DNA of 64,000 nt from Thamnaconus septentrionalis (Eukaryota > Chordata > Actinopteri > Tetraodontiformes > Monacanthidae), in contig CM020505.1 in the NCBI GenBank assembly GCA_009823395.1, forward strand, positions 5,354,129 through 5,418,128, written 5' to 3'. The first letter of the stretch is position 1. The number at the start of each line of letters is the position of its first letter. A program made the translations under genes and the position numbers. The notes under the pieces were generated by a model that was not told the origin of the DNA, did not search any database, and worked only from the letters and a program-made list of their open reading frames with translations. Shown here piece by piece: positions 25,964-37,199 of this stretch.

Positions 25964-26045
25964 TTAAAGGTACAGTGTGTAAAATTCTGCCATCTTGTGG
26001 TCCGATTTGAGATTGCAGGGCTCATTCGCTCACCCTCCCTCTCCC
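25964..26045 (-). mobile_element. MITE copy 3, terminal fragment in reverse orientation
   Basis: It starts TTAAAGGTACAGTGTG and reads AATTCTGCCATCTTGTGG, GATTGCAGGGCTCATTCGCT and CACCCTCCCTCTCC. This is the reverse complement of the right-hand 80 nt of MITE copy 2 with several substitutions. Similarity stops at about 26045, so only this end is present. Confidence 0.75.
25987..26000 (-). promoter_or_regulatory. CTCF-like motif in MITE copy 3
   Basis: On the minus strand the sequence is CCACAAGATGGCAG. It differs from the CTCF core consensus at one position (A for Y) and is orthologous to the perfect motif in copy 2. Binding is inferred. Confidence 0.35.
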
Positions 26046-28398
26046 ATTTTCGCCAGCACTCACTACGTCTGTATTTCAGCAAAAAGAACAACATCTTTAT
26101 TCTTTACTATTGCAAAAAAAAATGCTGTTTACGCAGATATAGAACCTTGTCCTGACAACTTGTGACCTTTGTCGCTTACAGCGCTCCCGCTTCCCTAAAA
26201 TAGCTCCGAGGTCTCGGGTTTTTCCGGCCCACGGAGGCCCGTGTGCTGTATCCATGAAGGAATATAAAGCTTGACACAGGCTGTCCATGGTTGAGCAAAC
26301 ATGGGGCCAGTGCATGGAGTGTCCTATTTCTCTCCCCAAGGGCCACGGGGTATAACACAGCCAGCACCCCTGCTCCCATCACTATCTGTAATGCCTACCT
26401 ACCACTGTATTAATGCCGCTGCTTCAGGTCAGCAGAGTGGAGTAGAGTCCTCAAAGAGAGGACAGTCATCACAAACAGCAGAGTGCAGCCATTATTTAGC
26501 CCTGTACCGAGAGGATGTCATAAGCCGCCGAAAAAGAATGATATTAAAACACAAAAAAGCTGTCCCATTATAGAAACAACTGAACTAATATAAATCATAT
26601 TTTGAAAAAACCCAGAAAAGTGGCTGAAAACACTTTCTTTATTCATTTGTTTCTTTGTCTTTCTTTCTTTCTTTTTGTTATCACGTTGATTCTGGCATTT
26701 CACTGACGTACAGGTCAGCACCTCTCAGTCTAGGGCTGAAGGATCACAGCATATTGGAGGTCAGACTGGATGACCAACACGGACCAAATAGGGAGTATGG
26801 TTAATGCTCTATGTGTCTTTTATCAGTGTTAAGCATGGAAGTAAATTAGTTTTTAATTAAGGTCATTGAATCTTTAGCAACACTTGTTTCTACAGTGAAT
26901 GATGACCACATTCATTTTCTGTCTCCTTCACAATTTGGCCCTAACATACACAAACCCAGTCTAGTTAACGGTGTATGTAGGAACAAAAAATATATATATT
27001 ACAAGTGGGAGCAGGAAAAGCCAAAGAAGAATCTCTGAAAGGTAATTCCAGAGAAGCTTGTAAATAAACTCCCATCATAGTTACACGATTCCCCTCGGAA
27101 AACAAAACAACAAAACACAATTCCCAACATGTTTCTGAGTCAGAGTACAGTAGCTAATCTGTCAGTGTTGCCAGTTTCCTACAGACCAGTCGGTTCCTTC
27201 CTCGAGGTCACGTACTAATCCTGGCAGGGCGCCAGACACAATCAACAGGTCGGCACTTTGTGCACATTTTCAAAAATGCGACCTGCTTCACTGTTTTGCA
27301 CTGTTGATTATACGCAGCTCCTAATCAGGGCATGTGTCTAAAAAACAATTTACATCCAAGCCACTGGAAAAGGAAAGAAAAATACAGCCAACAGCTATAA
27401 ATAGGCAGAACAACCTTCTTGTACAGAGGAATAAAGAGAACTGTCCATGGTGCTGAACAAACACTGACAGCACACAAAAGCACAGACTGTGTGTGATAAT
27501 TAAAAAACATTTTTGCAAGCAAATGATAAAATTGCACTGTTCAACACTACAGGTTTGTATGCGGAACACATTTTATTATAATTATGCCATTATAGACTAT
27601 CTTGACGTGCAAGTTCAACCTCACTGGGGTGAACTCAAACAGATCAAACAGTGACTTTTTCTGAGACGACGGAGATGTCACTGAGGCAACAGTGCTTTAA
27701 CTGGTTGGGGGCAAACATAATTCCTCAGCTTAGGGGATCAAAATGAAAAGTGAAGATTTCCAAAGTCTTGGATTATTTTTTTTCCTGTTGTCTCCATCTT
27801 AAGTTTCTCAGGAGAATTTGCCTTTTCAACAAAGACTCTCTTTCTCTCCACTAAATTTGGCAGATTCAAATGAGACAATGTAATTTATTGAGGTTGGCGA
27901 AAAAGAAAAAGAAGGATTAATCATAATAAAAACCTCATTTTTCGGCCGCTGGCTATTGGCGGCAGAGTGGAGACTCCGGGAGGATCATTTCCGACAGACA
28001 GAGGGAAAAAAGAGCGACAGGCCGCTCGCCCCCAGCCTAAAATGTTTATCATTAATTTGCCTCTCGAAGCTTCTTTCAGAAGGCCAGCAGGTTCGTGTTT
28101 ACACAACCGATAAAGTCAAAAAAGAAAGAAATAGATTTGTCATATCGGCCCGTGACCCCGCCATGCCTCCAATCAAAATGTCAAGACTCGTCGTATTTTC
28201 CGACTGTCTGCTGAATTAATGCGGCCCAGCCTCATTACGGCAGCACTTACCCGTAGCCTCCAGAGACGGCCGGTCCTCCTGAGCACCGCCTGCTAAAAAT
28301 ACACCGGTACCGATTGTGACAAGAAGAAAGAGGGGGAGGTTTGGGGAGGGAGGGGCGGGATATAGGGTACGACACCTGAGCAACAGTAACACACTCAC
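26046..28398. other. Non-coding DNA left of the last CD276 exon
   Basis: No exon is recognised. If the terminal CD276 exon call is right, a 3'UTR exon with a polyadenylation site should lie here or further left. AATAAA-type signals are frequent in such AT-rich DNA, so I cannot choose one. Confidence 0.4.
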
Positions 28399-28438
28399 CT
28401 CTGATCTCTCAGGCTTTAGCTTTTCAACAGCATCATGG
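28399..28438 (-). CDS. cd276: Probable CD276 terminal coding exon (stop inside, then 3'UTR)
   Basis: This is a 40-nt exon candidate. On the minus strand a long CT-rich tract ending TTCTCTTTAG gives a strong acceptor, and GTGAGTGTG gives a near-perfect donor. Joined to the phase-1 G of the tail exon it reads AMMLLKS and then TAA at 28416-28418. Human CD276 continues A-L-Q-P-L-K-H-S at this place, so Ala, Leu, Lys and probably Ser line up, but the human KEDDGQEIA ending is absent. The remaining 17 nt plus at least one exon further left would be 3'UTR. The stop is under 50 nt from the junction, so nonsense-mediated decay would not be expected. Another frame of the same exon, DAVEKLKPERSE, is open but does not fit the phase of the preceding exon. 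The true terminal exon could instead be one I did not recognise. Confidence 0.5.
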
Positions 28439-28675
28439 CTAAAGAGAAGGAGAGACAGAGAGAGAGAAAACAAACATGAATACTGGGGGGAGAAGAAACA
28501 AACAAAAGAAAAAAAAAGGGCTGTGTCACTGTGTCGCTCGTTGAGCAAACACTAAAAAGCAGCGGCCACTTGTGTGACTCGCGTGTCTATCATGCTGTGG
28601 ACAGAAGCTTCATTACAGGCTCGGTTCCGGTGCCCCCCCCCCTCCTCCTTTACGGGGCAGCCGCTCACACAGACA

Positions 28676-28696
28676 CAAACACACACACACACACAC
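28676..28696. repeat. Short (CA)n run
   Basis: About ten CA units in a C-rich context. Confidence 0.85.
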
Positions 28697-31600
28697 GCTC
28701 TCCTCCATTTTTCTCCGCTCCATCTCTGTGCACCAGCAACCTTGCCATGGCTAACAGGAAGCAGAGGGCACGGCGCTTTATTTAATTAGTCACAGCAGCT
28801 GAGTGCTCATGTGGAACCAAACAGGGGAGGCAGATTGGGGCAGCGAGATGGATGGGCACTCTCCCACCGGGCCTTGCCTGAGCTGTCAGAGGAGTGTAGA
28901 TTACATGACAAAAGGGGGGAGTGAGGGGGGTGGCGGCAGTGGCAGGAGGATGTAAAGGCTCGTATGCAGGAGGGTGGGGGGGGGGCGGGATCCATTTCTG
29001 GGAAGAGGGCGCTTCCCCTCGTAAAGTACCCGCGGCCCATTGCAAACGCATCATTTAGGCCGGCTGTTATGTTTGGCCAGCAACGCGCTGTGAGTTACCC
29101 CCCCCCCCTCCCGCCGCCAACGCCCGCCCTGCCCCCTCCCCTCCCCTCCCAGATAAGACAAATGATTGGGGGGCGCGATCCAAATGGTGTGACGAATATC
29201 AGGTGGCATTTTGAGCCGCAAATAACCTCGGAAATGGTGTTTTGTTTTTTTTGTTTTTTTACTCAGATACTCAGATTCAGCTCGTTTGAGATTTTCATCC
29301 AAAACATAATGTGACATATAGATATGATATGCAGTGGTGGGGGGAGGGAGGGGGCAGCATTAAATAAATAAATAAAACGTTTTGGGACACCCAATGCATT
29401 TTTGATGTATAATTGCATTACGCATCTGTCTGAAGTCTCTTTCAGTACAATCCCCACCCACCCCCCACCCCATTAACCCACATGCTCCCTTCTGTACGTG
29501 CACTGCTCCATCCAGCTCAAAACAGCAAAATAACAGCCATTGCAACCCATCCAGGATAAGTAATCATTTAGTTCTTTGTTATTTTCTTCTCTTCTTCTCT
29601 ACAAAAATCGCATCTTTTGAAAAACACTTTTTTTTGTCCAGATTTCGATGTTTCAGCAAATGCTTCATTGGAACATTTTTGAGGTTGGGTCCATTTTGAA
29701 GAGTGTCCCAAACCCTTTGTATAACGCCGTGCAAAGGAAATATTTGCGTTCACTCTTTGACGACCGAACAGTGTGAGACCTCTGTGGTGGCAGTGATTAA
29801 GGGATTACAGGGTTCGTCTCAGTCAGCGTCGCGTCGACCTTTTACACCAGCGCGGCGTCGCTCTGGGTCCCCCCCCGAGAGAAAAGCGCAACCAGCAGCC
29901 TCGTAGTAAACATCTAGTTTGCTGTCTGCTGCTGGGCGACGGGAGCAGGGCTTGAAGACCGGGCGCGCAGCTACCCCGGCCCCTGTTGTGCAAAGAACTT
30001 ATTTAATTGTCGCTCTCGAAGTCATCCGGTGACCCACATCTAATAATGAAGGCAACACGGATGCTCTATTTACGTAGCTTCAGTGAGTAACGTGCGGCTG
30101 TCGGGGGAGCCCGGTGGATGAGTGGGTAGCGCCGGGGAAAATGCCTGGAGCTGCCTTCCAAAGGCCCTCTCCATTCCAGCCATGGCAACGCTGAACAGAT
30201 TGTAACCTGCAGCTCCGTCAAACTGGGTTAAACAAACACAGAGAAGAACTTCTTAATGAGCCCGCAGATATCAGGCAAGTCTACTTTAACAGAGATTCTA
30301 AATCCAAGCATGAGAGCGGCTTTAAAGGAGCAGTGCACTGTTGTTTTTGGTGAACGTTGAATGCTGTGATGTCCGCAAACACCGAGTCCTGTGAATGAAA
30401 TATTGTTGAACATGGAGGTCGCTAAAGTCACATTGCTCACACTCATCAATTGAAAAGGTTAAAAATCTATATTGAAATTCATTGAATTAAAGGACTGAAA
30501 ATTTGTGCAAAATTTTTTGGGGAAAAAATGTTTTCATTGGGCCCAGTGTTAAAATATTATGCACATATATATTGAATGAAGTTATTTAACAAGTTTACTG
30601 TATTTCTTGTGATGTTTCATATAAAATCTGCATATTCTATTATTGTTTAATATATTACACAGCGACTGGCTGAAATAAAATGTGGGTGCAGAGGTTCACT
30701 GTGATTTTATTTTTTGTATGTGCATTACAGCCATTGAGTGCCGATATTTCTGACAGATAAAAAACTAGAACGCGAAGCCTTGTGGGAAAACCCAAGCTCA
30801 ATGGCGCCCCTACTAGTTTAAAACTATACCGGGACATCTTTTGATTTTTGAGAATAATTTTCATGTCAGTGGCAGGAACTGTTTGCACAAAACACTCTCA
30901 TCTCTGAACCTCGTGCACAAGGCAGCTCAAGCGACATCGTGCCACAACTTCAGCTCACGCTCGGCGTATTTTTTACTCCCATGAGCAGCAGGATGCGGAA
31001 TTTCCGAGCCACCTCCGGCTCCGCACTCATTCATTCATTCATTTGCCACGACGCACCTCTCCACTCCCGTGGGAGGGATAATGTGAATATTATGTTTCCC
31101 CCAACGCCCTGCGATGTTTTCATCTCGGGCCACGGCGCAGATAGACGGCGAGGACGAGTAACGGGCGCCGAGGTGACTTTGACCGCCGCCGCAGCTGTTC
31201 TGGTTTTCCTCGTCGTTCCGCTCGCGCTCGCTCCGCCCTTCCCTGGCTGCGAGACGAAAGCGTCGGGAACGACGCCACTCGAGGTTCTGCTGGGAATTTG
31301 CGACGCTTCCAGCGGGCGGCCTTGGTTACTGGGGAGTGGGGAGGATGGGGGGGAGGGGGTGGTGAAGGTCGGGGCTTCCGTCCTCCTGCCTGATTTTCCC
31401 CGACGTTCCCCAACCTTCCGCGTTCAAGGCTGCTTTGCCTCCGCTAATGGCCACTAATGAAACTATTTTTCACCCGGAGCTCTCCTATCACAAGGCGTGT
31501 CAAGCTGCTTTCTTTTTTTTCTATTACAGACAACTCTTTGTCTATGAAAGAACTGGGTCACTGACTGATGCTCTTTTTTTTTCGTTTTGCTCAGGCCTTG

Positions 31601-33301
31601 CTTAGTCCTCAGAGCCCGGGGTTTTAGCGAGACGCCGCCCTCTGCACGCGCAAACAGAGCCAGACTGCGATTGCGTGAGCGCCGCCGCCGCTAAACGGCG
31701 CATCGCGCTCAGTTTACTGAGCACGTTCAGGGGGGAGGAGGTGGGGAGGTGAAGGATGAAGCCGGCGGAGAGCTACGGCGCTGCTGCTGCGTGGCACGCG
31801 CCCTCTTGTGCGCACCATGAATGTATAATAAGGGCTGGATACCAGGCTGCCAATACGGAGACGCAGCGATTCTCTTCCAGTGGCCACTCGAGGTACTGCA
31901 GCCAAAAACCTCATACAGCCCAAATTGTATTTTCCCCATGAACCGCAATACAAAAATAAACGGCTGACAGGACGACTGCGACCTGAAACGCGGGTCATAA
32001 TAAATCTTTCAATTATAGATTTTTAATTCATGATGCACTTTTAATCTTTCAAAAAATTATAGAGGCCAGAAAATCCCTACGGAAGAGTTTTATGTGCTGT
32101 CTCTCGGCTCGTTCTCATTCACTGACGCGTCCCGATGCATCGGATGACTTACACTATTGCGCATACAGTCGTCTATGGGGCCGCATAATGCAGAAGTAAC
32201 CTGGAGGTCCAAAACTTTTTCGACGTATTCGTGGGAGAGCGACTCCATTGAAATTCATGGTCCGGCCACCTTTTCAGTTCTTGTGCAAAGGAAGGTCGGT
32301 CGGATGGCCCGCAAAGAAGTCCCGCCCTTGAGCACCGTTGTCCCCCCCGGCACTCCGCCACTCCACCCCACCCAGTTATCACCGCTTATTGTTTTAAATC
32401 AGGCGGGCTTTGAAAAGGGAAGCGGTGCTTCTCCTCTCTTTTTTTTGGACAGCTCATTAAGATAACACACAAGCGCGGCTCCCCCGTCATGCGTGGTTTA
32501 TTAAAACGGGGCTCATTTCGGCTCCTTTGTCTCTCGCGCGGGAACCTCCGCCTTTGTCAGCGCAATTGGAGCCAGATGGCGACACAAAGCGGCCCGCCTG
32601 TGAGGAGTGCTTACGGAGCGATCTCGAAAGACAGAGCCATTAGCTCGACTTCACCACTTTACCGCCCACAACATCCACCTGGGCCGACCAGGTGCCGGGA
32701 TAAGTGCGTGCGCGGAGGCCTACGCTTGCTTCACCTCCCGAGCTGCCGCTTCTCCCCGACGCTGCCGACTATTTAACCCAGTTGCGGCTGCGGGACGGCT
32801 GACCCCTAAACTCCTGGTTTTCTGGCGCCGAGCTCCCTGAAACATTCATGAGCGAGGCGTCGGAGAATAAAAGTCATTGTCCCCCTTCACTCGGAGGCTC
32901 CCCTTCAGCTCTCAGCTTATTAAAATCACATGGTATTAACTTTGGCGTTCACAGAAAAGCTAAATAATTCAATCAGACTAAAGAAGGAGTCAAATGAATA
33001 ACTCTAATGACATTAACGCTTCAGGGAGGACTGCTCGAAACTGCGAGGCGAAGTCACTGCGGCCGGGCAGCCAGAAGCGGCTCTGCTCTGCTTGCTAATG
33101 TAGAAATTAATTCTGGACTCATAAGGTCACAATGAGCAAAATATCACATCGGCCTCATCTAAGAAAAAGGAGGACACAGTTAGATGGGTTTTTTTCCCCC
33201 CTCCTGGTTTGCTGGTACAGCGAAAGAGAATTCAGAATCATATCACCGTCACTGCGAGCTTGTTAACCTGCTGGTGACAAAGCTTTTGTTTATTTTTCCC
33301 T

Positions 33302-33422
33302 CTAAATGAGGTTGAAAATTTAGTGTGCGACACATGCAATTAAGTTGATCATTAACCAGAATGAAATGGGAGGCAGTGCAATTCGGAGCCTTACACTTAT
33401 TTCTCAGAGCCTCTGTGACTTT
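33302..33422 (+). repeat. Duplicated non-coding element, copy A
   Basis: This copy shares an ordered series of blocks with 35693-35843 in the same orientation: CTAAATGAGGTTGAAAA, TTTAGTGTG, GACACATGCAATTA, ATTAACCA, AATGAAA, TTTCTCAG and GTGACTT. Spacing is similar, with an insertion of about 15 nt in copy B after the first block. The pattern of conserved blocks separated by diverged sequence suggests two old copies under constraint rather than a young repeat. No other copy was found in the window. Confidence 0.75.
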
Positions 33423-34441
33423 ACTCGGAAAACAAAATGTTAGTTCCAATTTAGCATAAATTAGCCATGATCATTACAGAACATGCAAAGTAATGCATTT
33501 TTAAAAGTAGAGCGTACAAAAACCAAATTCACATCAACTTTCCCGAGTTTCTGATTTTGCTCCTTCGCTGACTCCTAATTAAATATATTAAGAAAACCCA
33601 ATGAGAAAATGAATGCACACTGGGCCCAGTGTAGGCAGTGTGTTTACTGTCACTGCTCCATTCAGCAGACGTTTCCAACGCCACTCGAGAGCACGTGAGA
33701 GCACTTCATTCTTCGCTTTGCTGTGGACACTCTGTCTCACGTTGTTTCGCCCTGTATATTCTTAACATTGAAAAATACAGAGTGTGTTTGCAGCAAAGGG
33801 GCAATATTGGTACATGTTGATCATGGCTAGTTATGGTCAATATACTTGTTGGTTGGATCCAATTTGAAAGAAAAACACAGCAACACAATCGCTGTTATTT
33901 GGGATTCCCGTCCGTTCTGCTGCATTGGTTTCTTACCAACCAGCGATCGCTGTATCTCTAATCACACCACCCAAATGTAGGTAAATGTCACTGTGCAGTA
34001 CTCGTTGCCAAACATTACACAAATCAGATGACTGCAGGCAGCTACGCACTATTGTCTCCCGAATCTTTTCTTCGTTCTTAGCAGAAAATCAGCGAGAACT
34101 TGCTGCCATTAAATCCACTCGGGATGAGTTGGATTTGACTGCTGCAGCTTCGGAGAAGAGGACCATCCAATGTGAAGCCGCATGGAGCAGCACTAAATTA
34201 GAGCACCGCCTGGAAGACTTGCACAGAAACACGGAGCTGGTTCAGAGAGCGATGCCACCGGGCTGCTGCGCTGAATGGATTTGCCACCTCAAGCTGGTTT
34301 CACCACTCACACTTCAGTTATCCAACTTAACATTTGAACATTTGATTTCAATTTTCTTTTTCTTCGTTTTAGTTTTGAGGAAGGTCCACTGGGCAGATGT
34401 TTTATTTATTTTTTCTTTTGCGATGAAACTGGTGTAGACTT

Positions 34442-34600
34442 CATCCATCCATCCATCTTCTATACCCGCTTATTCCTATTCAGGGTCACGGGGGTCTGCT
34501 GGAGCCTATCCCAGCTGTCTTAGGGCGAAGGCAGGGTGACGCCATGGACAAGTCGCCACTTCATCGCAGGGCCACATAGAAACAAACAACCAAAAACAGA
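34442..34600 (+). repeat. CATCC-tailed interspersed repeat
   Basis: CATCCATCCATCCATCTTCTATACCCGCTT is followed by CAGGGTCACGGGGGTCTGCTGGAGCCTATCCCAGCTG and an AGTCGCCACTTCATCGCAGGG segment. This is a very common teleost dispersed sequence, usually with a CATC microsatellite at its end. A second copy in the opposite orientation is at 47060-47197. Confidence 0.8.
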
Positions 34601-34629
34601 GCGAGCAATTGCAAGTGGATACAAATGTT

Positions 34630-35056
34630 TAAAGGTCCCACAGTGCAGCCATTTTCAAATCTCTGCTCTAGTGAGCGGCTTGACGTATTAATTATCCAAA
34701 AACCCTAGAGAGTTCTGCAGAAAACAGCGTGTTTAGCCCTGTGTTTGCAGTCTTCTGTGTGAATGCTCAATTTTAGCTTTGTGCTAAAACTGATTCCTTC
34801 AACGTGAAATGAGGAGGCCGTGAGGTTTCAGATGGTGGAAAAAAACAACTAGCTGACGGTGTTGTGACTGACCTAAAAGAACTATCGGGACCTTTAATTA
34901 CGTCACAAAGGGTGTCTTTTAGCATACAGGGAAGACAGAAAATAAATAAAGGCTGGGCCTTTCTCATTTTCGGAAGTGAATTCACAGGACAGACAGACGA
35001 TTACAAGGAAAACACTGGCAAAGTGAATTTTGCATTTCATGAGCCCTTTAAAAAGC
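34630..35056. mobile_element. MITE-like element with AAAGGTCCCA-type ends
   Basis: The left end is TTTAAAGGTCCCACAGTGCA. The right end, reverse complemented, is TTTAAAGGGCTCATGAAATGCA, an imperfect terminal inverted repeat. The right-hand GTGAATTTTGCATTTCATGAGCCC resembles 24695-24716. The interior includes GACGTATTAATTATCC and ATTACGTCACAAAGGG. No transposase is visible. Confidence 0.55.
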
Positions 35057-35223
35057 TTTGACGATTCATTTTTTTAGTTTAGTTTTTTGTTTGCCAGAGC
35101 CGTGAGCTGCTTAACATGAGCGCAAAAGCGCACTGGCACAGTGGCGGCGCAGTGCCAGGCACCTAGACACAAAGCAGGACCCTGATGCGGGCCGGGGGCC
35201 GACACAGGTGTGGATTGGCTGAC

Positions 35224-35265
35224 CTGTCTTTGACTCCTCTTCTTCCAGCTCCTTGGCCTCTTCAG
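35224..35265 (-). CDS. cd276: CD276 acidic cytoplasmic-tail micro-exon
   Basis: This 42-nt exon is too short for ORF calling. On the minus strand it lies between the acceptor CTTTCCGCAG and the donor GTCAGCC, phase 1 at both ends. Joined to the last G of the transmembrane exon it reads AEEAKELEEEESKT. The human tail at this place is AEDQDGEGEGSKT, with the same starting Ala-Glu, the acidic run and the terminal Ser-Lys-Thr. It acts in the cytoplasmic tail, and no catalytic or canonical signalling motif is visible. Because its length is a multiple of three, skipping it would keep the frame. A pure AG/CT microsatellite begins about 70-90 nt upstream of its acceptor, which could affect splicing. 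The call rests on phase, splice sites and peptide similarity together. Confidence 0.88.
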
Positions 35266-35335
35266 CTGCGGAAAGACAGAGGAGTCATTATCAGTGGGAG
35301 CCAGAGTACAAAGGCTGCAGCTCAAAGGCAGCTGC

Positions 35336-35347
35336 AGAGAGAGAGAA

Positions 35348-35414
<67 letters not shown>

Positions 35415-35415
35415 G
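35336..35415. repeat. (AG)n microsatellite next to CD276 tail exon
   Basis: A nearly pure AG run with one interruption near 35400. On the CD276 sense (minus) strand it is a CT tract that ends about 70 nt upstream of the acceptor of the 42-nt tail exon. The Arg-Glu and Leu-Ser frames over it are artefacts. Confidence 0.95.
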
Positions 35416-35692
35416 GAGCGAGGCAGCGGAGAAGCTGCACACAATGGCGCCCTCACCATATCGTACACGCGGGGCCGAGCCCACCCTTAACCTCTTATCC
35501 GGCCCTTTCACAAAGACAGTAATCACATTAGGCTTTAGCCGCTGGCTCTCCGAAAAAGCCCACTGTCAACAGACTCCTCTGTGACGAGGCGTCACACTTT
35601 GCACACGTGCACGCACGCGCACGCTCACTCGCAGGCTAAAAATAGACGGCGAGGGGACCCGAGCAGCTGATCGTGATTTAACGACGCTGTTT

Positions 35693-35843
35693 TCTAAATG
35701 AGGTTGAAAACCAGCTATTTACTCTTTAGTGTCTGACACATGCAATTACATTTTTAATTAACCACAAAATGAAACCGGGCGAAGGCGGCGCAGTTGGACG
35801 CAGCCTCTGCCTTTTTTTTCTCAGGTTCTCGCGTGACTTCGTC
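35693..35843 (+). repeat. Duplicated non-coding element, copy B
   Basis: Paired with copy A 2.4 kb to the left. The two sit on opposite sides of the CD276 tail micro-exon, one in each adjacent intron. Copy B has an extra CCAGCTATTTACTC between the first two shared blocks and a longer poly-pyrimidine before CTCAG. It contains TTTTTAATTAACCA, where copy A has GATCATTAACCA. Confidence 0.75.
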
Positions 35844-35976
35844 AGGGACGACTGCGCTACTCTGAGGCTCATTTAGACTTTAGATAAAGTCATCCTCCGC
35901 CGAACACACAAAGCAGATTTCACCGTTATGAAAGTGTATATTTAAAAAAAAAATAAATAAATCACACTGACTATAG

Positions 35977-36612
35977 CCGGGGTGCCAAACTAAAATACAC
36001 AGTGGGGTCAACATGTAAAACTTGGACAAAGTCTTGGGCCAATATTGATATTTATTGAAAAAAAAAACTTCCTCCAGATAGAACAGTGAACCTTTTTATA
36101 TGGACCTAAACAAGTTTGACTTCAATACTGATTATGGAACAAGTAACACTTGACACTACACAATAAATAACTTCATATTGCACACATGCAATCGAATTTC
36201 AAATAAAAAAAACAACAACACGGAAATAAATGAAATGTAAATAGAAATCGTATGCCTCATTTTTATTTGCAGCCTTTTGATTTAAATTTCAACAGTAACT
36301 CTTTTCCACGGGCTAATAATACATTTGAAAATAAAATAACTATAATGAACCAATTCACTAATAATAATATCCTTCAATGAACATGCAACCATTTAAACCC
36401 ATGTCTTGAAGTAGCAAGAAAAAGTCCATGAAGAAAACGTTAATTATAGTCTGTTAAAGTAAATAGTCTGCCAAACACCAGCAGCATTCTGGGATTTGTA
36501 GTGTTAGCAGTACATGTGCTGTATAATACCAGCGGGCTAGCTGTAGTAGTCGTTTAATATTGCTTCGTGGGCCAAGAATAATTACGCTGTGGGCACCGTT
36601 TGACACCAGTGG
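35977..36612. mobile_element. hAT-like non-autonomous element
   Basis: The left end CCGGGGTGCCAAACT and the right end GTTTGACACCAGTGG are imperfect inverted repeats of the CAGGGGTGTCAAAC type seen in hAT elements. The 640-bp interior is AT-rich, with GGGCCAA motifs near both ends (36037 and 36568) and no coding capacity. The CAGCATTCTGGGATTTGTAGT segment (36480-36500) also occurs in dispersed vertebrate repeats. An 8-bp target duplication is not clearly preserved. Confidence 0.6.
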
Positions 36613-37060
36613 TGTAGTGATTCGTGACGTCCCTTCATCTCGTCGCGAGTTGTGGTGGGGCTCCCCATACAGACGTGGCGTGAGCCTGTTTACCTTCGCC
36701 GCTCCATTCGGCAGCTTCAAATTGGCAGTAGCTTGGAGTACCTCTGGGGCAGCGCTAGCAATAGCCAAGCGAGGGGGTCTCGTGAAGGCACCCGAGAGTC
36801 GGGGCGAAGGCGAGGACATCCGCAGGGCAGCGGCGAGGACTATTGCAATTTCATGGCCCCGTTGACTGCATCTGAGACGCGGGCGGGCGAAGAGAGGCTG
36901 TGGCGGCTTAAGCTGGACGTACCGCATGAAAGGCGAGCGAGTCGGGAGGCGCGAAGCCGTAAGAGCTCCACCGTTCCCCGTCGCTCCGACATGGAAACGG
37001 TCCGAGACTCTCGCCCTCAAAAGTCTTCCGGCCGCGACGCCACTTGTTGAGTGTTTGTGT
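36613..37060. other. CpG-rich segment without recognised gene
   Basis: About 440 bp of GC-rich, CpG-dense DNA in an otherwise CpG-poor intron. Overlapping open frames cover it on both strands, including a 236-codon minus-strand frame (36454-37164) whose 3' part runs into the hAT-like element. No domain is recognisable and no start or splice context argues for translation. It may be a CpG island or a GC-rich repeat. Confidence 0.4.
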
Positions 37061-37199
37061 GCCCGCACAGACACTGATTTAATGGACGGATTTTTGGTTG
37101 ATTCCGACAAGCATGTTTTTCCAGTGACCAGTTGGTTCAGTTGGTTTTCTTCTGATTGTACCAAGCAATTGGAGACACCTTTGGGTGTGATTTAGCGCT

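Larger units (their letters stand above)
28439..35223 (-). other. cd276: Probable CD276 intron upstream of terminal exon
   Basis: If the 28399-28438 exon is right, this 6.8-kb interval is the intron between it and the 42-nt tail exon. It contains a CATCC-tailed repeat, a MITE-like element at 34630-35056, one copy of the duplicated non-coding element, and CpG-rich stretches around 30940-31460 and 31610-31800. The open frame at 30939-31457 lies in that CpG-rich stretch and resembles no protein I know. Confidence 0.5.

Noticed and set aside
30939..31457. 172-codon plus-strand frame
   Set aside because: It sits in CpG-rich DNA where stop codons are rare, and an overlapping opposite frame is also open. 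No protein similarity recognised.
35276..35330. Alternative CD276 acceptor (CTGCAG then CTGCCTTTGAGCTGCAG)
   Set aside because: It would add a segment with an in-frame stop before the tail exon in the phase-1 frame, and the nearer CCGCAG acceptor fits the human peptide.
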